Virus record (IMG/VR): IMGVR_UViG_3300024346_000138 | Coordinates: 1-43,829 of that record | Direction: 5' to 3' (one strand) | DNA from: a virus | Length of the DNA stretch: 43,829 bases | Shown: positions 39,283 to 43,829 of the stretch, piece by piece | Position numbering within the stretch: the stretch's first letter is position 1 | Layout: every line of letters begins with the position of its first letter | The notes under the pieces: model-generated | The model's input: only the letters and a program-made list of their open reading frames with translations | Database searches by the model: none | Told to the model about the DNA's origin: nothing | Made by a program: the position numbers and the translations under genes

Positions 39283-39714
39283 TTAATAATCTGTTGTACT
39301 GTTTGAAGTAATTACTTCGCTATCTTTGCCTTCGCCATAACCAGGCGAACTTATATTTTGTGGGAAATCATACCCTTCGGAAATACGTTGAACAAGAAAT
39401 CCTGTATCTTGTTCTATGTAATATATTAAGCTTCTACCGTCCCATTTAAGTTGTGGATAACGTAAGTTTGGATATACAACTGCACCATCTGTACCTACAC
39501 CGTCTAAGAAATCAATACCTTCTTCAAAGTCTGGAAAGTTTTCTTCTTCAATACCTAAATCGTTAATAACAACAACATTTTCGTCGCCGCCTTGTAATTG
39601 GTCAACTCTAACTAAAAACAATTCGCCATCATCATTTCTACGTAAACCGTAAAAATATCTTTTGATAAATCCGTTTGCTACTTGTTCTGGTGTATTCCCT
39701 ATAAAATGACTCAT
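39283..39714 (-). CDS. Small conserved-type virion accessory protein, unknown
   Basis: This 143-residue acidic protein begins 'MSHFIGNTPEQVANGFIKRYFYGLRRNDDGELFLVRVDQLQGG' and contains 'PDFEEGIDFLDGV', 'YPQLKWDGRSLIYYIEQDTGFLVQRISEGYDFP'. No enzyme motif. Its ATG overlaps the stop of the upstream small gene by one base (TAATG), with GCGGAGAT upstream, so the two are translationally coupled. I recall similar small genes beside giant fibres in marine T4-like phages, but cannot name the function. A baseplate or fibre attachment role is likely. Confidence 0.7.
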   Translation of the reverse strand: MSHFIGNTPEQVANGFIKRYFYGLRRNDDGELFLVRVDQLQGGDENVVVINDLGIEEENFPDFEEGIDFLDGVGTDGAVVYPNLRYPQLKWDGRSLIYYIEQDTGFLVQRISEGYDFPQNISSPGYGEGKDSEVITSNSTTDY

Positions 39715-40043
39715 TATACAATCTCCGCAAAGCTGACGATAACGTCTACGCTATCGCTTACACTTGATTTTACTTGTAATTTATTACTAGGTGCAAGTAT
39801 CAATTTTTCACCTGTTGCTACTACACGTAGACTTGTGTTTGCAGGCAATAATGTTTCTTTCAAATAGTATCCAGTTACACTACTGTCATCTTGCACTAGT
39901 ACATCTACATAAACAAAACTTGTTGTTAAGTTTGTAATACTCATGCCAATTACCGTTGCTCGCTGTGTAACATCTGTTTCAAATATATCTACAGGTAAAA
40001 CACCTATGTTTTTTATTACTTTGTTTTTTAAAATTGCTGCCAT
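39714..40043 (-). CDS. Small beta-sandwich-type virion protein
   Basis: This 109-residue protein reads 'MAAILKNKVIKNIGVLPVDIFETDVTQRATVIGMSITNLTTSFVYVDVLVQDDSSVTGYYLKETLLPANTSLRVVATGEKLIL'-like strands, with 'LAPSNKLQVKSSVSDSVDVIVSFAEIV' at the end (shown here in two parts). The strand-turn pattern is Ig-like and resembles the small protein at 24710-25030. It begins 4 bases after the partial giant gene ends and is coupled to the next gene through a TAATG overlap. Likely a structural connector, by context. Confidence 0.7.
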   Translation of the reverse strand: MAAILKNKVIKNIGVLPVDIFETDVTQRATVIGMSITNLTTSFVYVDVLVQDDSSVTGYYLKETLLPANTSLRVVATGEKLILAPSNKLQVKSSVSDSVDVIVSFAEIV

Positions 40044-40047
40044 GTTA

Positions 40048-43000
40048 TTATCCGAATATTAATACCTTTTCAATTGCAAGATCCTCTGCGTCTGCTGGAG
40101 TTAGACCCCCTTGCGAACCTGCGACACTTACCCAGTTAACACCATCAAATACTTCAACCCTTTGGTCTTCAGTGTTAAAACGAGTCATGCCTATTTCTCT
40201 ATAACCAACGCCGGGTCTCTGAGGACTTGTACCTACCGGTAAAACTAATCCAAATGTTCCGTCAAATTTGACATAACCATTATTAGTATTTTGGAATAAT
40301 GTAATACTATCAGAAACTGTGTTTGTAATAGTATTATTTTTTATTCCAAAATTTTCAAATCTTACCGAACCAGTACCTTGGGCTGTTAATAATAAATCTG
40401 TATCTGCACTACTACTTATCTCATTGTTGTCTATGGTAATATTATCTACGGTTAATTTATTAACATTTAATCTATCTGAATCTAAGTCAGCAACTAAAAC
40501 ATTTTGACTGTAAAAACGTATTACTCCGTCATTATCACCTTCGTTTAGTTCTGCAGTAATTTTAGTATCACCGTCTAAATCTTCAACGCCTTGTAGTATT
40601 ACCCAATTAGATCCATTGTATCCTTCATATCTCTGTAAAGAAGTATTGTATCTAATTTGTCCAGCTGCTAGTACTGCTGGTCTAGTACCTGTAGAACCTA
40701 CTGGTATATTCAACGCACCAGTGGAATCAATTATTACATGTTCAGAACCAGGATCTAATATAATGTCATTAGTTGATGTTATTGTACTATCAAATATTTC
40801 AAAATTATCTATTACTACATTACCAGTGCCACTTGTTTTTAGTTCTAAATTACTGTTTGAATTTGTTGTAGTAATATAATTACTATCAATTAAAATATCA
40901 CCTGTAGTAAATCTATTTGCAGTAATAGTCCCAGATGCATCAATATCTTCTACAAATAATGTGCTAACAATATTTAGATCGTTATTAATAACAACATTAT
41001 TATTTGGTATTTCAATGACGCCTGTACCATTTGCACGTAAGTCTAAATTACTATTTGAAAGAGTAGTTTCTAAAACATTCCCTGCAATACGTATATTTTC
41101 AAATTGCATTGCACTAGTAATATTAACACCGCCGGAAACTGTAAGATTGCCTGTTAAATTATAATCGCCAGTCTGTGAAGTATTACCTACGTGTGTAGTT
41201 GTTCCTGTAATAGTTGTGTCTTGTAAATTAGTATCACCGTTTACAGTTAAGTTTTGTTCTAGTATAACATTATTACTAGGTACTACAACTTCACCAGTGC
41301 CATTAGCACGTAATTCTAAATCACTGTCTGTTTGAGTAGTAGTGATAAAGTTATCGTCAATTAATACATCGCCAGTAGTAAATTGATCAGATGTAACAAC
41401 ACCACTATTTACAATAGTTGTTGTTGTAAGTTGACCTGTAATTTGTGTGTTATTATTAACTACAAGATTATTACTAGGAATAAGAATGTCGCCAGTGCCA
41501 TTAGCACGTAATTCTAAATCAGCATTTGATGTAGTTGTAGTAATAAAGTTGTCGTCGATTAATATTTCTTCAAACTGCGCTGTGCCTGTAACATCTAAAT
41601 TATTACCTACATTAACATTATTGTTAACAGTATATTCACCTGCTTGTGTAATGTCACCTGTAATTGCAACGTTACCAGTTAATGTTGTGTCGCCAAGTGT
41701 AGCATCGCCACTAACAAATAAGTTATTAGTAATTCTAACATCGTTATTAGGAATTAGTATATTACCAGTGCCGCTTGCACGTAGTTCTAAATCTGAATTA
41801 CTTTCAGTTGTAGTAATAAAATTATCTTCAATTAATATATTACCGTTAGTAAATTCTCCTAGTAATGTTAAATTACCAGTTTGTGTTGTATTACCAATTT
41901 GAATAACACTTCCGTTAATTGTAACATCATCTAAATCAGTACTACCGTTTACAGTTAAACTTTGTGATATTGTTGTGTCATTATTAATAATAACACTACC
42001 TGTACCGCTTGTGCCTAATTCTAAATCACTATTAGAAAGTGTTGTTGTTATTGTATTACCGAGGATTTGTATATCATCTGATTGGAATACTGTAGCATTT
42101 ATTGTTTGTGATGCAGTAATGTTGTCAGCTGTAATATCACCGGTTACGTCTAAATTATTTGTAATTTCTACATCGTTGTTAGGTATTAAAACTTTTCCTG
42201 TGCCTGCTGCACGTAATTCTAAATCAGTGTTTGACGTAGTTGTAGTAATAAAGTTATCGTCAATTAATATTTCTTCAAACTGTGCAGATCCTGTAACATC
42301 TACATCTTGTGTAACTGTTAAGTTGCCAGTAATACCTAAGTTACCAGTTTGTGTTGTATCGCCAACATGAGTAACTGTACCTGAAATAGTAGTACCTTGT
42401 AAGTTAGTTGAGCCGCTTACAGTTAAGTCATTATCAATTTGTACATTATTATTAGGAATTAATATTTTGCCAGTGCCATTAGCACGTAACTCTAAATCAG
42501 CATTTGACGTAGTTGTAGTAATGAAGTTATCTTGTATCTCAATGTCGTCAATATTAGCTTGATCTACATATAAATTTCTCCAGCGTAAAGACGCAGTTCC
42601 TAATTTATACTGACTAGTTTCACTAGGAATCATGTCACTGTCAATGCCTGCAACAAATTGGATAGTATCGCTTGCTTCGTCACCGATTGTAATATTACCG
42701 CCTATTGTAACATTACCTGTGACATCTAAATTACCTGTTACATTTACATTATCTTGTAGATTTATTGTTCCGCTGTTTGCGTCAATATTTACATCACCGG
42801 CTAGTGTTTCTATAGTATTTCCACTAAGTCGATAATTGCCTATTTCAATTTTTTCACCATTTACAAAACTTGTATTTCCGTTTGTATTAAACGTTACACC
42901 GTCAGTAATATCAATGTTTAGACTGTTAAGTGCAAAGTTAACTGTACCGCTTTGTTGGTCTACAAAGAATAAATCGCCTACTCTAAAGTCGCCGTCGTGG

Positions 43001-43829
43001 TCAACAGAGTTATATCTAATTTTAGAATCATTTAATTCTATTATTTCATTTGCTTGTATAACTGTGCCTGGATCATTAGTAACTTCTTTACCGTTACCAA
43101 TGTATGCAAGATTGTGTCCAATAGCATAAACTAATACGCCTGGTCCGTCTCCTACTAATCCTTGATTACCGTAAACACTAGCTGAACCAATCATTCTAAT
43201 TTCAGCACCAAAGTCTCTTACATCAAGATTTTCAATTGTTGTAGCAGTGCCGCTGCCGCTAAATGCAATAGTTGCTGGTGTAGTATCAAATCCAATTAGT
43301 CCAGTAACTTTACTATCTATAACAAGTATGTCACCACCTTCGACACTTTCAATTGTTAAAGGACCAACAACAGTTGAACTATCAGTTGATGTGAATGTTA
43401 CAGTTTGTGCTGCTGCTGGCGCAGTTCCAGATAAGCCACTTAATCTAATACGTGTTTTACCGTCGTTGTATTTTCCTGCTGTGCCGTCTAAGGCGTATAC
43501 ACCTTTATCAGCAAAGTATGAAAAAGAATTTAACCATTCTACTCTAACACCATTTGTTGCTACAAGTGCGTTAACATTCGGTGTAATAAACGTTACTGCG
43601 TGGAATAGACATGCTGCTTCTTTTGAGCTTGCGTTAACAACACTACCATCTAAGTATGCACCTGCACCTGCATCGCCTTGATTAAAGCCTCTAGGATCTT
43701 CAGCTGTTAATACACTACCTTTTGTAATAACCGTTACGTTTCTTATGTATGGACTTCTGCTTGAAACAAGCATATTGTTTGCATATTTAAATGCATAGCC
43801 TGGGCTATAAAAATCTTTTATTGTTACAT
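40048..43829 (-). CDS. Giant fibre protein, third paralogue, 5'-truncated by the window edge
   Basis: The frame stays open to base 43829 (upstream residues ...VTIKDFYSPGYAFKYANN), so the ATG at 43773 is internal and the true start is outside. At least 1260 residues are visible. 'LVSSRSPYIRNVTVITKG' and 'GAYLDGSVVNASSKEAA' match the beta-helix block of the two neighbours. 'SVDHDGDFRVGDLFFVDQQSGTV' matches their C-terminal motif. After this point the protein departs from them with a nine-copy fibre-shaft repeat, then 'LVLPVGTSPQRPGVG...MTRFNTEDQRVEVFDGVNWVSV', a fibre tip module. It lacks Trp modules in the visible part. Long repetitive shafts of this type usually trimerise. Confidence 0.82.
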   Translation of the reverse strand, partial: VTIKDFYSPGYAFKYANNMLVSSRSPYIRNVTVITKGSVLTAEDPRGFNQGDAGAGAYLDGSVVNASSKEAACLFHAVTFITPNVNALVATNGVRVEWLNSFSYFADKGVYALDGTAGKYNDGKTRIRLSGLSGTAPAAAQTVTFTSTDSSTVVGPLTIESVEGGDILVIDSKVTGLIGFDTTPATIAFSGSGTATTIENLDVRDFGAEIRMIGSASVYGNQGLVGDGPGVLVYAIGHNLAYIGNGKEVTNDPGTVIQANEIIELNDSKIRYNSVDHDGDFRVGDLFFVDQQSGTVNFALNSLNIDITDGVTFNTNGNTSFVNGEKIEIGNYRLSGNTIETLAGDVNIDANSGTINLQDNVNVTGNLDVTGNVTIGGNITIGDEASDTIQFVAGIDSDMIPSETSQYKLGTASLRWRNLYVDQANIDDIEIQDNFITTTTSNADLELRANGTGKILIPNNNVQIDNDLTVSGSTNLQGTTISGTVTHVGDTTQTGNLGITGNLTVTQDVDVTGSAQFEEILIDDNFITTTTSNTDLELRAAGTGKVLIPNNDVEITNNLDVTGDITADNITASQTINATVFQSDDIQILGNTITTTLSNSDLELGTSGTGSVIINNDTTISQSLTVNGSTDLDDVTINGSVIQIGNTTQTGNLTLLGEFTNGNILIEDNFITTTESNSDLELRASGTGNILIPNNDVRITNNLFVSGDATLGDTTLTGNVAITGDITQAGEYTVNNNVNVGNNLDVTGTAQFEEILIDDNFITTTTSNADLELRANGTGDILIPSNNLVVNNNTQITGQLTTTTIVNSGVVTSDQFTTGDVLIDDNFITTTQTDSDLELRANGTGEVVVPSNNVILEQNLTVNGDTNLQDTTITGTTTHVGNTSQTGDYNLTGNLTVSGGVNITSAMQFENIRIAGNVLETTLSNSNLDLRANGTGVIEIPNNNVVINNDLNIVSTLFVEDIDASGTITANRFTTGDILIDSNYITTTNSNSNLELKTSGTGNVVIDNFEIFDSTITSTNDIILDPGSEHVIIDSTGALNIPVGSTGTRPAVLAAGQIRYNTSLQRYEGYNGSNWVILQGVEDLDGDTKITAELNEGDNDGVIRFYSQNVLVADLDSDRLNVNKLTVDNITIDNNEISSSADTDLLLTAQGTGSVRFENFGIKNNTITNTVSDSITLFQNTNNGYVKFDGTFGLVLPVGTSPQRPGVGYREIGMTRFNTEDQRVEVFDGVNWVSVAGSQGGLTPADAEDLAIEKVLIFG
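40338..42550 (-). repeat. Nine-copy fibre-shaft repeat
   Basis: Nine diverged copies of 'D-N-F-I-T-T-T-x-S-N-x-D-L-E-L-R-A-x-G-T-G' followed by a short 'I-P-N-N-N/D' strand, each 75-100 residues apart. Copies 1, 2, 4, 5 and 6 are nearly identical. Copies 3, 7, 8 and 9 are more diverged. DNA-level similarity between copies is high (e.g. near 41490-41560, 42215-42260 and 42480-42530), making recombination between copies likely. Confidence 0.85.

Noticed and set aside
41447-41902. Plus-strand frames opposite the nine-copy repeat
   Set aside because: They recur because the coding repeat recurs. They are shadows of the fibre gene.
40338-42550. CRISPR-like regular repeats
   Set aside because: The repeats are in-frame coding repeats of a fibre shaft, with diverged copies and no uniform spacers.
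43771-43773. ATG at 43773 as the real start of the third giant fibre
   Set aside because: The frame is open upstream to the window edge with beta-helix-type sequence, and no ribosome site precedes this ATG.

Overview
The window is a low-GC stretch of a marine T4-like myovirus genome. The evidence is recognisable T4 neck and tail proteins (gp13, gp14, gp15, gp18 tail sheath, gp19 tail tube), very large fibre proteins of the type seen in cyanophages and pelagiphages, and almost no intergenic DNA. No gap between genes exceeds about 110 bases. I see no tRNA, CRISPR array, insertion sequence or photosynthesis gene, so the sequence does not settle whether the host is a cyanobacterium or a SAR11-like heterotroph.

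Layout. 1-4952 (minus): a left-truncated tail-tube-like gene, gp19 and an enlarged gp18. 5055-5898: a small HNH/zinc protein (plus) converging on a dNMP-kinase-like gene (minus). 5959-10566: gp13 (minus) diverging from a plus-strand operon of gp14, gp15, a Nudix hydrolase, a cupin and a small helical protein. 10552-13391 (minus): two fibre-like proteins, one ending in a copper-site cupredoxin domain. 13416-18906 (minus): a six-gene modification operon (U32-like/methyltransferase fusion, 2OG-Fe(II) oxygenase, flavin halogenase, second 2OG-Fe(II) oxygenase, DUF6065-like protein, unknown). 18959-20339: two unknown proteins. 20373-25030: a fibre/adhesin cassette (two propeller-like paralogues, a LamG-like lectin, an S74-chaperone fibre, a small beta protein). 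25043-43829: three giant paralogous fibre proteins of 2907, 1823 and more than 1260 residues (the last runs off the right edge), with two small accessory proteins between the second and third.

Expression logic. Structural genes are preceded by a T4-late-type box, consensus G[A/C]TAAATA, usually followed by five bases and an A that would be the transcription start. In three genes that A is the A of an ATG, predicting leaderless late mRNAs. The two metabolic units (dNMP kinase, halogenase operon) instead have near-perfect or perfect sigma70 promoters with 17-bp spacers. The halogenase promoter carries a 10-bp dyad that looks like an operator. The structural module therefore appears late and the chemistry module early and separately regulated.

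The most novel elements are: amicyanin-like type 1 copper sites in two virion fibre proteins; the sigma70-driven halogenase/oxygenase/methyltransferase operon; the leaderless late-promoter arrangement; and the spread of Trp-rich carbohydrate-binding-like modules over neck and giant fibre proteins. All family assignments come from reading motifs in translations, without database searches.
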